DNA of 64,000 nt from Paramecium pentaurelia (Eukaryota > Ciliophora > Oligohymenophorea > Peniculida > Parameciidae). The translations under genes were made by a program, and so were the position numbers. The stretch spans positions 746,914 to 810,913 of the forward strand of contig CAJJDO010000018.1 of the NCBI GenBank assembly GCA_905183005.1, read 5' to 3'. Positions 35,040 through 47,070 of the stretch are shown here, one piece after another (the first letter of the stretch is position 1; the number at the start of each line of letters is the position of its first letter). Under the pieces are notes generated by a model, which saw only the letters and a list, made by a program, of their open reading frames with translations, searched no databases and was not told the origin of the DNA.

Positions 35040-36977
35040 ATGTATCTATCCTTATTATTTGAGAATGTATCGTTTAAGGGATTTGATGAAAATTTGAAAT
35101 AACCATTATACAATAAATAGATTCAATTGCATAAAAAATTATAGATTTAAGTATATTCAATTTATAGAATAGCCTACATTCTAGCCTGATAGTATTAAAT
35201 ATAAAAAAAATAAAAAATAATAAAGTTGTGTACCCTTTTAAATGAATGTGCCTCAATAAACATCTAATCAAACATTAACAAAAGTAGCACAATTAAGTTT
35301 AAAACCTATATTCAATAAACCAAAAAATATTGAACAAAATACATAAAATGAAAATCTTAAGGGATCAGCTATTTGGGAAAGAAAGGATTTTCAAAACTAA
35401 TAAATTACATTTGAGACTTTCTTAAAAGATTAAAGTCAATCAAGAAATAATTCAATCGAACATAATAGCAATAAATCTCATTTTAAAAAGAATAGTCGTT
35501 AATATAGTTAAGTTGTTTAAGGTAATTCTGGTGTTTATTTTATGATTTCTAATATGCCAAAAAATACTAATACAAATACCAATACTACTAATTCATATAT
35601 ATCTAATTGTGAAAAGTAATAATGAATTTTTTATATTTATAGTTGTAATTCACATAGGGAAGATAAATAAATTGAAAAAATAAATGTTCCTAAATTTTTC
35701 ATTCCTGATGATAATTCTAATTAGTTTAGTGAAAGAACAATAAAAAAATAAAGCCCTAATAATCTAATTAAACATAAAAAAAATACTAGATGTATATCAA
35801 TGGGCGAATAGAAATAGATAGGACTTGCTCTCGAATGTGATGAATCAAGCATTACAATTATTAGTGATAATGCTAATACTTAAGTACTTAATCCTACAAA
35901 TACTAAAAATAATAATATAACTAATGAAAACAATAATTAAAATTCTTAAATAGGTGGATTTTCTTAAGAAACTTTGTAAGTTTTGATGCTCTAAGAAATT
36001 GAATATGCTCCTAATTGTGATTATCTATAATCAATATAGACTTAAATTACTCCATTAATGAGAGCAATTTTGATGGATTGGATGATTGAAGTTTGTTCTG
36101 TATATTTAATGAAGAGAGATACATATTATTTGGCAGTAGCTTATGTTGATAGTTATTTATCAAAAAAAGCTATTACAAAACCAGAATTGTAATTATTAGG
36201 AACTGCTTCAATGCTTATTGCATCTAAAATGGAAGTAAATATTATGATAATTCTTTTTTTTTAAGGAAGTAGAGTCTAAGAATCCATAGGATTTTGAAAA
36301 AGCTAGTAATTATGGTTATTCTATAGAAAAAATCTATGAAATGGAGAAGGAAATTTGTAAAATTTTATAATGGCATTTGAATATACCAACTATAAATTTA
36401 TGGATTGAATTTTATACAAATTAATGGGATAATTATATTTCAGATGTTCATAAGAAATTTAGATAGAATAACAATTCTTCATTTAAAAGTATTACATAAA
36501 TATAATATATAAGTGATGCTAAAATTGTAAGGATATATTGATTGTTGTTATCTTGATTTTGAAACACTTAGTTATAAACCTAGAAAAGTTGTAGCTTCTT
36601 TCATGTATTTAGTGTTGGCATTAGAATATGAATAATTCACAAAAGAATATATTTATTATGAAATTCCAAAAACCAGAAAATTTATACTTGCTGATTGTAA
36701 ATATCTTTTATAATCACTAGCTTAGAAATCATTTAATAAATTATTTACAGAATTCTCTTAAATTAGTTTTGGATTCAATCTTGTAGATCTGATTGAAATA
36801 ATTAAATATGCATCTAAATTTATCATGTTGGATTTTAAATATAGTGACACAATCTAGGATAAAATAAATATTGTAGTATATATTAATATCAAAATTTAGA
36901 GACACGAAGATTTACTTATCTATTAAAAGTATAATTAAATTGGACTCTCTTTCATTAGATAAAGGCTCTAAAAGTGA
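35040..36977 (+). CDS. Mitotic-type (A/B) cyclin
   Basis: Cyclins bind and activate cyclin-dependent kinases. The 602-residue product has a long polar, Asn/Ser/Gln-rich N-terminus and then a cyclin box: TPLMRAILMDWMIEVCSVY (the MRAILVDWL signature), RDTYYLAVAYVDSYLS, LLGTASMLIASKMEE, and ICKILQWHLNIPT. The C-terminal cyclin fold follows (YLDFETLSYKPRKVVAS). Five introns, 35151-35172, 35616-35642, 36235-36265 and two more of 25 and 24 nt, leave 603 codons. No clear destruction box was seen in the N-terminal region. The start at 35040 was chosen because it alone joins through the first intron. Confidence 0.88.
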
Positions 36978-37320
36978 TATAATTTTAATTAATTTTGCTT
37001 TATACTCTTGTAGATTTTAACATTATTATTATCAATAATAATAGATTATTTATTTTTGGGTTATTTAAGAAAACTTCAAAATATAAAAATTATAATAATT
37101 CTAATATATATTATCAAAAATGTAATCTAATAATCCTAAACAAGGATTACTCTCAAATTAATCTGATTCTAAATAACAAAACTGTTTATTCGAATTTGAA
37201 GATTTTGGAATTGACTAAGATTAAATCTACCTTGATGATGCAAGTAAATTATTTTACTAATTATTAGAAATCTAAACTAACACTGAAAATTTAAACAATC
37301 TTCATTAAGAACCAATAACC
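36978..37320. other. Intergenic
   Basis: About 340 bp after the cyclin stop. A long TGA-free frame crosses it into the next gene but is Ile/Asn/Leu low-complexity and not in the frame of that gene. Confidence 0.4.
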
Positions 37321-37991
37321 ATGTTAAAAAGTAATTAGAACTCTAAACTCTAAACTGGTTAAAGTGAACAGTAATAGTAATTATTATTATCCAATCCTAT
37401 TCAGTAATAAGTTCTATAAGTACAGCTAATTTTAATTAGTTTTTATAGAATCCTATGTTAAATACTCATAACTTATCTCATTCACATTAACATCAGACTA
37501 TAGTTGTAGAATAATAAAAGGAAAGTAATTCCAATTAAATTTCTCATATTCAAAATGAAAATTGTAATTAATCTAAGTGAAGATTTATTTTTTAATTTAG
37601 TTAAATGCAATCAACATGCATGTTCTGTTTGACTCTACAATTAATTCCAAAAAATAAATGTGTTTTTATGTGTTACAATTGTAAATAAATTAATAAATTG
37701 ATATATGCATATTTTATTTGTGGTACATGTAGAAAAACTGTAATATATCAATAAGGAAGTAATAATTTTTACTATTTAAGTTTCGAATTTAATAAATTGT
37801 ACAAATTGTTTGACCATCAATTATATATAATAGTAAAATCTCCCAAATACTTTTTTATAAACTACATTTTAAGCTGGATAGCTTTAATCCTAATTTTATT
37901 AAACATAGACTATATCTTCTATATAAAATTAATAATAAATATAGTGTTCTCAATAATAATAACAATAACAGAATCATGTGTCAGACCTTGA
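37321..37991 (+). CDS. Zinc-finger (LSD1/C2C2-like) protein with TM helices
   Basis: 205 residues. A Gln/Ser/Asn-rich N-terminus of about 80 residues is followed by a cysteine knot, CMFCLTLQLIPKN...FMCYNCKQIN...YFICGTCRKTV, resembling the CxxC-L-P-x-xxxCxxC pattern of LSD1-type and related zinc ribbons. The end has two hydrophobic helices (YILSWIALILILLNI, LIINIVFSIIITIT). Introns 37420-37448 and 37577-37600; the second has a GTGAAG donor. Total 206 codons. Probably a membrane protein with a cytosolic zinc-binding region; function unknown. Confidence 0.65.
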
Positions 37992-38144
37992 AGCTGAATT
38001 TAAAGAATTAAATAATTGAAATATTATATAAAAATAGCCTTATTATAAATGATTTTATAAAATAATTTGATTGTTTGTGATGTATGGAATCAATATAAAA
38101 TAATTATTTATCAAAATGAAAACTGTTAATAAATTAATTTATCA

Positions 38145-39319
38145 TCAGGATTGACTAAAGGAAAAATCCATAATGTCTTTATTATAATGAAAACCAGGTT
38201 ATTGTATTGTTGAATGTTATAATAAATCTTCTTTGTCAACACCTTTTAAATTTGGAAAAATTTTAAATAATAATCTTTTATAATCTTTGGAATTTGCACA
38301 AATATTATAATTGCAATTAATAAATTCTAATGATTTATTTATGTGAGTTAATTGATTCAATTATGAAAGATTATTTGCAGATATATTAAATATTTTTAGA
38401 GATTTTGTGTTTGAAAGTTATTAAATTTAATTATTTTATGCATAAAGCTCTATTAAATTTGGAGGTAAACCTTCTAAATTTTTTAATTGATTTCCAGCTA
38501 CAGATAAAACTTTTAATTCTATAAGTTCTTCTAATTTTAATGTTTTTATTTAAAAATTATTTATGCTTAATGCTTGTAAATTTTTAAATATCATAGCAAC
38601 TTCTCTTATTTCTTGAGATCTCTCTTAAAATGTCAATATCTTTATATTAAAAATGGATTTATTAAGATTATGAAACACAAGATAAAAGTCTTATAAAGTG
38701 AAATTTTGCACCCCATTTAAAATAATTTCATCAGAACTTTGCGTTAACTATTTGGTTAATTCTTTAATTAACAATTAATGAGGTTTCTTCAATTAATGCT
38801 ATTATTTCTACTTTGAAATATATTTACTATATATACATATTCTATTTCATTTTCTATATCAGTGATTTTAGCTAATAATTTCTTCTATGCTTCTTATAGG
38901 TTTTCTATTTTTAATCGAGGACTTTTTGATAGTCTTGTAACCTTATAACTTTACTATGTTTTTATTAGTTTTGTAGGATCATTATAAGATATTCTGATTT
39001 CTTATTTAACTTTAGTGTCACTCAAATCATTAATTGAATCAGCTAAAGAGTTCACACAAGTTGACTATTAATGATCCTATTAATGTAGATTACCAATTAT
39101 TTAAAAGAAATCATCATAATTTAATCGCTTTTTCTTGAATTTATAGACTTCTTCAATAACTTCATCTAAAGAGAACAATTCCTCTTATGGATTTGAGATA
39201 TCTAAGATTGTTTCATCTTTTAATTAATTAATGAGATCAGTAATGTTGAGAACACTATCTTTTTGAAATAATTTCTTAATGTGTATCAACCAATTAAGTT
39301 TAGATGAGCAAATTTCCAT
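38145..39319 (-). CDS. Leucine-rich repeat protein
   Basis: 382 residues from MEICSSKLNWLIHIKK to MDFSFSQS at TGA 38145-38147, one 26-nt intron at 38811-38836. The N-terminal half is helical and charged. From about residue 230 there are five or six leucine-rich repeats of the SDS22 kind (LKVLSVAGNQLKNLEGLP, LIELYAQNNQIQQL, LKIFNISANNLSQLNQL, LEFINCNYNIC) ending in a cap KIFPNLKGVDKEDLL. Such LRR proteins often bind axonemal or phosphatase partners. The role here is not evident from context. Confidence 0.8.
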
Positions 39320-39584
39320 TGTTAGTTTAAATAAAATTAATTAATAACTATCATATTTGATATTTAGTTTGTAAAAGACCTTATAAAGACTTATTAATAT
39401 TCATTATACAAATAAGAATAATATTAAAATTAAATGAAATGATATTCAAAGATAAGATAAAAGTATAAAAAAGAAATAAATTTATTAAAAAAAAAGGAAT
39501 AAAAAACAAAAATAAATAAAAAAGAGTAATTCTTTTATAAAAAATGTAGTGAACTAAAATTAAGAGTAATGGAAGGTTGAGTAA

Positions 39585-39962
39585 ATGTAACAAAAGGAGT
39601 ACTCAAAAAAAAGAAATAAATATTCAGATTCAGAAGGATACTTTTAGAAAACTGATAATGGAATTGCCTATAAAAATAATTACAACCCTTACTTAGATGA
39701 GTGCGTTGAGAATTATAATAATAAATATAGTAAATCAGATTATGAGTTGAATTGGTATAATGGAAAAAAAGATAGAGAACCTAATGGTTAATTATAAGTA
39801 GTTTTAAATGGGAATATAGTAATGATATTGAAACAACAAATAAAGACAAACCAAAAAAGATAAAATAGAAAATATAGTGATTAAGAGACATATGCTATGA
39901 GTAATAGTATTTCTGGTCCAAAATTTAGTGATATTCCATGTCCATAATTTCTAAATATCTGA
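39585..39962 (+). CDS. Hypothetical small protein
   Basis: 125 residues from MQQKEYSKKRNKYSDSE to PCPQFLNI at TGA 39960-39962 with no intron needed. Both ends look coding (DNGIAYKNNYNPYLDECVE; MSNSISGPKFSDIPCP). The middle, around residues 70-95, looks less so, and in another frame there is a better run (KWEYSNDIETTNKDK), so two compensating introns may lie there. No known family. Confidence 0.5.
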
Positions 39963-40115
39963 CATGATTCAATTATTAAAAAATATAGAAATATTACATC
40001 TTTAAACTTCTAGTAATAAAGTATAATAATCAAAATTATCACAAAGTCATAACAGTATCAAGAATGAAGAATAATATTTCATATCAAATTTTTAAAGATA
40101 TAAATTTAACTAAAA

Positions 40116-41916
40116 ATGTTTTATTTGAGTTTACTATTTCTCATTAACTTATGTTCTGCTGATTTGGAGATCTTAGAAAATAAGAAATCTTCTGAAACAT
40201 TTACAATTCACTAAGGAGAACCAAATATCATTTACTGGATGCCAGAAGCTGAAGATGCAATATTAATACCATTCTAAAATATGAGCTTCTGTTAAGTTAA
40301 ACAATAAACAATTTAAACTGAAACTTAGCAATTTACTATAATATAATCGGATGATTTTAAAGAGTAAATTATGAGTATATATTTTATTTAGTTATGAATT
40401 TGAGATTGATACTCCATTAAATTTTAGAGAATTTGTTGGGATGGTACATATAAATGATGGAATGCTGGCAATAACATCAGATGCAATAGCATATTTAATA
40501 AAATTTAATTATGATAATGTTCTATAAAGTTCAGGATTTACAACTTATGGAAATTCTAAAGATTTTGCAGGTGTAATTTGGAAAGCTAACCTTTAACCAG
40601 TACTTCCTTCTATACAGTCAAGAGATGAATTACCTTAATTAGTGTATTCAAAAAAAAATAATTTGGCTTTTGTTATATATTCAGATAGTGCATAATACTT
40701 TAGTGTAACAGAAATGGAAAAAAATGAAAAAACCATGAACATAAATCAGATATTAAATTGGGTTTAAAGAGAGGAAAGAGGATTGACAAAAGAAATAGAT
40801 GGATATTTGTTTTCAGCTGTTGGTAAAGAAGGAATGGATATCTATGAAATAAAAGAGAGTGATGTTATTTATAAATATACAGTAACATTTGAAGATTTCA
40901 AATTGTAAAAGGAGTAATTAGAATTAAAGGATTTTGCAGTATTTAAAGTTAAAGATGGATAATATTAATTATACTTACTTGATGCTAAGTAAGGCTTAAT
41001 TTTAGCTTATATGTTTATAAATTAATAGGAATTTGAATTTGAATTAGTATATAATTTAGAAAGTTAGAAAGGTGGAATAGCTGTAGATACAAAGAATGGT
41101 AATAATGTATTTGCAGCCTTTGAATAGAATGGAATCTATTATTATATTGAATATCTAGTAGACTTTAGTCAGAAATCATGTTCAATAATAACAAAATAAT
41201 AAATCAATTATAGAATACTTGATGTAGATGCTACAGATGAATTTGCTATTATAAGTGGTGTTAATCATCATTAGATTGTATTTAATAATGGCTATGATTT
41301 TCTTGCACCAAATAAAGAAAAGATCCTATTTACCCAAATAGGAATGAGAGATTTTTAATTTTTTCAATACACTTATGAAGAAGATCAATTAAAGGAGGCT
41401 GTTAAAGATGAATATTAATATGATGATTTCTTCTTTGGAGTAACTGCAACTAATGCTTTTTTGACCAAATTTCGATTTGTTCCTGCAAGAGTAGTTTGTT
41501 TTGCAGATCATAGTAATTATAACATTTATATTTAGATAATGAGGGATGGCAGAAATAATATTATACTTTATAATTCAATTCATCACATGTTGTTAACAAT
41601 ACCATTTCTAATAATAAGTTGATTAGAACTACAAAGAATTTCGCAGTACAAGTTGTAACTACTTATTTATTTGCTTAATAATGGAAACTAATAAGAATCT
41701 TACTCATAGTATTAGGAGGAATCATATTAACATCTAGTATATATATATAAATTTATGATTAAAGTTGGAATTGTAATCTATTAATTTAGAAAGTATAGAA
41801 TTCAAGAGGCTAATCTGGATAGTGAGCTAAATTAATACAAATAAAAACCAGTCGATGAAAGTGGATCAAAACTTAATGATTCTTCAGTCATTATTAAGGT
41901 TTAAAAAGTCGAATGA
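40116..41916 (+). CDS. Type I membrane protein of unknown family
   Basis: 573 residues. Signal peptide MFYLSLLFLINLCSADLE, a lumenal or extracellular part of about 490 residues with alternating hydrophobic strands (DGMLAITSDAIAYLI, NLAFVIYSD, NVFAAFEQNGIYYYIEYL) that suggest a beta-propeller, one TM helix (LIRILLIVLGGIILTSIGIVI) and a short polar tail ending VIIKVQKVE. Introns 40364-40391, 41513-41535 and 41737-41764; 574 codons remain. No family recognised. It could serve in the secretory pathway or at the surface. Confidence 0.75.
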
Positions 41917-42293
41917 AGTCAATCATTTAATGTTTATATTAATAATTGACTTAACATAATTATTTAAATCCTCAAAGATATTTGAATAATTAACAATAAT
42001 TTGATATAAGGATTAATAAATAATTTGTTATATTCCTATTCAAACTCAATCCTAATCTATTAAATATTTGTTATTTATAAGTATTGTTTTATTAATTCAC
42101 TTTGTTATTCAATTATTTAAATCATTGCCCACTTATTCAACAAGATTCCATTTTAGTCTACAAATACAAATAGAGAAAATAGGATCTCAAATTGTGAATC
42201 AACCTTTTCAATAGATTGGTTGATATAACTATCATAATGTTGAAGGAAATAAATTTTGAATAAAAATTATTATCAATTTAAAATATATAGGGA
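41917..42293. other. Intergenic
   Basis: About 380 bp between two plus-strand genes. AT-rich with no coding texture; presumed promoter of the CBS gene. Confidence 0.5.
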
Positions 42294-43559
42294 ATGAAAA
42301 GGATGTAAAGCAAAGAAGACATAATTAAGGATTAATATATGAAAACTCTAACTTGCTTCTTACAAGATAGCACTCTATATGATTGCTTATCTATCAATAA
42401 TCAAGTGACTGTGATTGATTAATCATTCTCTCTATTTGATGTTTTTAATGTGTTTATTGATACGCATATTGATGAAGTATTGTTTTGGAATCCAGATGTA
42501 GCTTATTATGATGGTGTATTCACTTAAACAGATTTGATTCGAATAATCCTTAAATGCTATCAAAATATTCTAAATGGTGTTCCTAATGGTAATCTCTAAT
42601 GCATATTTTAGTCAGTGTGGGGAAATAGTAAAATATAGGTTTAGCCAATAATGGAAGAGGAAGATGAAGATCGTACTACTCCTGTGCATTAAAAATAATT
42701 AATAGGATAAGAGCAGATAAATAGATTGCTGATTGATTTAAGGACGATTTCAGTAAGAGACTGGTTCAATTCTTATGGAGAAAGTCTTCATTAAATAAGT
42801 CTGGTCTAGGCAGACATGGCTGATAATCTTAATGATGCAATGAAGAAGATATTAAAGTAGGGTGTAACAAGAATTGTAGTTATTGATACTGAATCTAGAA
42901 TTATTGTGGGCATCTTATAATAAAAAGATATTTTAGCATTTCTTGTAAAAGGGTTTAGTTAATATTTCCATTTATAATTATCATAAAAATCACATAGAAT
43001 TGAAGTTCATCATGAAAATAATCAACAATCAGAATAACATGAACTAGAAATCAATTACTTTAGTGATAGGATTTTATAATTGAATGATAAACTTCCTTTT
43101 GACACTAATGTATATGAGTAATCATATCTATATATTTTTTAGTGTATTCTATAAATTGATCTATGTATTTAAACGTAATGCTATCCCCATTGTTGATAAT
43201 AACAATAAGTATTTAGGATTGATAGACAGAAGAGACTTTTTATTTATTCTCAAATATTAAGTATTCGACATGGTATAACTCAATAATATGAATAGTTGAA
43301 TAGACCTGCTATAGATTTGTTGAACTTTATTAAAGTTGAGAAAAAAAAGTTTGCAGGTTTTTGTATATGCAATAAAGAACTATTCCACATGAAACAAACA
43401 TTAAAAGAAGTATTATCACATTACAATTAGGTTGTTGAAAATTTATTACTCTCTTCTAGAGGTAGTTTAGTTTGCTTGAATGAAAGTTAAGAGCCAATTG
43501 CTACATTATAAATGTCTGATCTCTTCAAAATTTGTTTAGATGATATCGAATTAGAATGA
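42294..43559 (+). CDS. CBS-domain protein, AMPK-gamma (SNF4)-like
   Basis: 405 residues with repeated CBS motifs. CBS1: QSFSLFDVFNVFIDTHIDEV with VAYYDGVFTQTDLIRIIL; CBS2: MADNLNDAMKKILKQGVTRI with ESRIIVGILQQKDILAFL; CBS3: VYDVFYKLIYVFKRNAIPIV with YLGLIDRRDFLFIL; CBS4: LKEVLSHYNQVVE with SQEPIATLQMSDLFKICL. Four CBS modules in this order are the layout of the nucleotide-sensing gamma subunit of AMP-activated kinase. Introns 43118-43142 and 43273-43295; 406 codons. It could also be another four-CBS protein, since adenosine-binding residues were not checked. Confidence 0.8.
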
Positions 43560-43593
43560 ATTTATATTATCATAAATATGTGTATATATTTAA

Positions 43594-44486
43594 ATGAATA
43601 ATTATAGATTCCCATAATCAACCACTATCCCTGTATTCAACACTATCACTTAAGAGTCATTATATATTAAAATCACTCCTCATTTTAAAGAGTTCTTAAT
43701 CACTTTAAATGAATAAGTTTTGCTCCCTGAAAAGTTTAAAATGTGCTATCGTTTTAATATTAAAGATAGAATCATTGATTTGGCTTGTCCAATAGACTAT
43801 TAATTATACATAGAGAGATTATAAACCCTTAAAAATGAGTAATTAATTCTATTGATAAAATTAGGAGTTTTCCTTTGGTTTAAATCATTAGTTTAGAATA
43901 AGATAGCTATTTATCTAATGAGATGATTGAATAAGATGAGGAATGGCAAGAAAGTCTATCAAAAGGCTATTTCAAAATAAATTCAGAGATTTAAGAAATC
44001 TAATAATTAAATGAATAACTTTAACAAATGTCAATATCTGAAATCCATTAAATTGATTATCATAAATGTTACTTTTGTGATGATAATTTGGAAAATAAAA
44101 AATAATTTAGATGCATAATATGCGATGACTTTTAGATTTGTGAGGAATGCAATACTCATAAGAGAGAATAAGAACATCCTAATAATCATATATTTATTTA
44201 ATGTAATCATGTGATAGAATGGAATAAACTTAAATAAGATTCATACATTAAATTAATGAAACAAAAAGTAGATCTCTTAAAATACTTTAAAATACATTCA
44301 GTTAATATTCATGAATAAATTACATGTGATGGTTGTGAAAATTCACCAATTTTAGGTTATCGTTATTAATGCTGTGAATGCTCAGATTTTGATTTATGTA
44401 AAATTTGCATCAAAGAGTTCAAACATGATGAAACTCATAACTTTATTTAATTAACAACAAACATTGAGTTTTTGTAATTACAATGA
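43594..44486 (+). CDS. PB1-like, double ZZ zinc-finger protein
   Basis: 288 residues. The first 90 fit a PB1 fold (ESLYIKITPHFKEF...FKMCYRFNIKDRIIDLACPIDY). After a charged linker come two ZZ fingers: CYFCDDNLENKKQFRCIICD...CEECNTHKREQEHPNNH and CDGCENSPILGYRYQCCECS...CKICIKEFKHDETHNF. PB1 plus ZZ is the combination of the autophagy receptors p62/SQSTM1 and NBR1. No LIR or UBA segment is visible, so it is at most a relative. One 26-nt intron, 43839-43864; 289 codons. It begins 35 bp after the CBS gene. Confidence 0.75.
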
Positions 44487-44504
44487 TTAATTATAAAATA
44501 ATTT

Positions 44505-45190
44505 ATGAGTTAAAAATTTGAAGAAATTGCAAGACTTACAAGAAGCACTGCTATCTTTAAAGCTAATTATGTGCCATTAACTTTGGTAGGGGCATCCCTA
44601 ATTTCATTTATTGCCTGGTCAAAATTGCCTTATGGCTAAGCTTTTCCTCATTTAACAATTTCAGAATATGTGCCTAAGAAATAATATTTTCATTCCTTGA
44701 TTTTGGCTCCCTTAAATTTTTAGACTAATGTATATTTAATAAATAACTTATTAGGGACATTTATTAGTTTACGGCCCAGCTATGTTATACTCTTTTTATT
44801 AAATGAGTACAGTTTTATGCAATGCTTAATTTTTGGCCTTTTATATCATTAATTCTCTTATATGCTCTTCATTTACAGTTTATTATGAGAAAAAAAGAAG
44901 TGCAGAAAATGGTATCAATTTAATGTCTCCAAAATGTGTATCAGCAACTACTCCTTTAAGTTTTATGACCTCTTTAATGGTATTGAAACCTCATTTAAAA
45001 TTATTAAATAAAGTATACACTATTATTATTGTAGCCTCCACTCCCATTTTTTTTAGTTCCTGCTATGTATGGTATGTATGAATTGTAAGAATACTAAAAT
45101 GGATTCATTAATGAAGTATGTAGACCAACTCACATTTTAGCCATGATTAATGGATTAATATTGGGACTCATTTTTAAAAGATTCATTTGA
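44505..45190 (+). CDS. Multipass membrane protein, possibly inactive rhomboid-like
   Basis: 212 residues with about six hydrophobic helices. NGHLLVYGPAML recalls the HLLxN segment of rhomboid helix 2, and THILAMINGLILGLIFKRFI recalls the final helix with its conserved His. The position of the catalytic Ser (GxSG) reads CVSATTPLSFMTS, so a protease active site is not evident. Introns 44730-44754 and 45013-45034 leave 213 codons. It starts 18 bp after the previous stop. The family call is tentative; the membrane nature is clear. Confidence 0.5.
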
Positions 45191-45397
45191 ATTCTATCTT
45201 TTGTTTAATTTGAAATCAATGAATTCAATTTCGAAAATTATTAAGATATTTAAAAAGAATATTAACTATATAATTATTTCTTTATTAAATAGTTGTATAT
45301 ACTTCATTTGAATATATATTCAGAACATATTATTAATTACTTATATTACCATATAATTTATTTAATTTATTATTATTGTACTAAATAATCATAATGA

Positions 45398-46033
45398 TCA
45401 TGATCTGTATAGATTTGGTCTTTTGGCTTTAAATACGGTTCTGAATTTCTTATGACTAGCTCTTGGAACTGTCTTAACAATTGGGAATCTAATTGAATCT
45501 CCCTATATAATTTGTGATTTATTATACTCTGTATTAATTAGTCTTTCCTCTCTTGATATCAGCACTCTTTGTTAAAACTGAAGTTCTGAGAATGTGTATA
45601 GTTTATGGTTAAGCTCTGTGATTTCCTGCCATTTCCTAATCTAGAAAAGTCACTATTTGTTGATACATAATTATGAGACAGCACCATTCAATGTAGTATC
45701 TCTAAATTCCTTATACATATTGTGGATAGTTGTTCTGGATTAATATTTAAGAACTATTCCGTAAGTTTTGACATTTGTGTCTCTTCTCTCAAATAATTCT
45801 TAAACTGCTAAAATCTAACCATGAGAAGGTTTAAGTTTATTTAATCTTCTTAAATTCCACCTAGAATATTGCATTAATTAAATACCAGAATCTGCTTTTT
45901 GCAGCAACTGTATTTCTTGCAAATATTCTCATGCTAATAACTTTTGGATTAGGATCTTCTTTTGAAGGGAGTCTTCTACCTGAGACCAAGTATTGTCTAA
46001 TCTAAAGATTTTATTCTTCTTATGTACTTTCAT
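45398..46033 (-). CDS. RPL18A: Ribosomal protein eL20 (L18a), large subunit
   Basis: 177 residues, the usual length of eL20. Recognisable throughout: MKIRQYLVSGRRLP, DPNPKVISMRIFARNTVAAK, SRFWW, RDTNVKTYGIVLKYQSRT, IHNMYKEFRDTTLNGAV, FPIVKTVPRASHKKF and the ending KAKRPNLYRS. It is part of the 60S subunit. Four introns of 26, 25, 26 and 25 nt (the first at 46002-46027, immediately after the start Met-Lys) leave 178 codons. The start fits the known family N-terminus exactly. Stop TGA 45398-45400. Confidence 0.95.
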
Positions 46034-46372
46034 TTATAAGGAATTATCTTATGGGTCTTATGCTGAGTTTTTAACCATTTTTTATTTTAAAAAAGATTTA
46101 ATTTATAATGCAATTATTTATTACAAACAATGGATTCTCATTTTAACATATATTTAGAAAATATCTTCTAACTTATTAATCGCAATATTTCACTTCTTTT
46201 TGTATATCAATTCTACTTATAGCTTTTAAATATGTAAAATTCGCATACATCTTCAAAATAGAACATAAAAATCACAAATTCTGATGATGAATATTGAACT
46301 TATTGATTATTTCTGTAAAATTAATTTATTAATTATCATCAAGAATGTAATAAATTTCTCAAACGATTTAAA
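46034..46372. other. Intergenic between divergent genes
   Basis: About 340 bp upstream of the ribosomal protein gene. AT-rich; contains runs of short hydrophobic codons without a usable frame. Confidence 0.4.
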
Positions 46373-47070
46373 ATGAACAAAGTAATAATTTAGTCAAAAA
46401 AATTAATATTAGCCAGTATCCAATATTTTAGTTATGCTGAAATTTAAAATTTAAAGTTAACTAATAAAAGTAGTCAATTTATAGATTAATTCAAAAATTT
46501 CGATGCTGATATATTATGCTTATAAGAGGTTGATAATCTTAAATTTTATCAAGAACCTAAAGATAAACTTAATTATGATATCTGCTACTTAAAAAGACCT
46601 GATTGACCAGATGGATGTTTAATTGCTTATAAAATTGAGAAATTTAAACTTCTGAAATATTCAGAGTATTCCCTTAATTAGAGGGCTGTAGATTACGGTT
46701 TCCTCAGTAATATCATAGACAAAATATGTTTTAAATTGTCAAATTGGAACACATGTAAATATTTTTTAGATATAATAAGATTAACAAAAAAACATTCTTA
46801 ATAGGAAACATACATGCATTTTGGAATCCAAACCAAGATGATTTAAACTGATCAATTCCATAAATTTACTAATTATACACAAAATGTAAATTCTTATTTT
46901 AAATATTGTTTTAATGATACATTGATTACGTTTACTATCATAATGCAAAAGTAGAAAATATTTTAAGAATTCCATAAGAAAGCTTACTATAACAAGAAGT
47001 AGCTCTACCTAATATTAAATTTCTAAGGGATCATTTGCCTATTTTAGCATATTTTAATTCTCGCTATTGA
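46373..47070 (+). pseudogene. CCR4/Angel-type exonuclease (EEP family) remnant
   Basis: The order of motifs is that of an endonuclease/exonuclease/phosphatase deadenylase: ILASIQYFSYAE, DADILCLQEVDN with the metal-binding Glu, PDGCLIAYK, LIGNIHAFWNPN, DYVYYHNAKVENILRIP, and IKFLRDHLPILAYFN. The frame is broken: TGA 46604-46606 falls directly before PDGC, a second TGA follows FWNPNQDDLN near 46850, and a one-base shift is needed between FNDT and IDYVYY near 46922. No GTA...TAG intron covers the first stop. At about 230 residues it is also shorter than the family. Most likely a decaying duplicate; sequence error at several points is less likely. Confidence 0.75.

Noticed and set aside
36995..37267. 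Plus-strand 90-codon frame after the cyclin
   Set aside because: Low-complexity Ile/Asn/Leu text and out of frame with the well-supported zinc-finger gene that starts at 37321.
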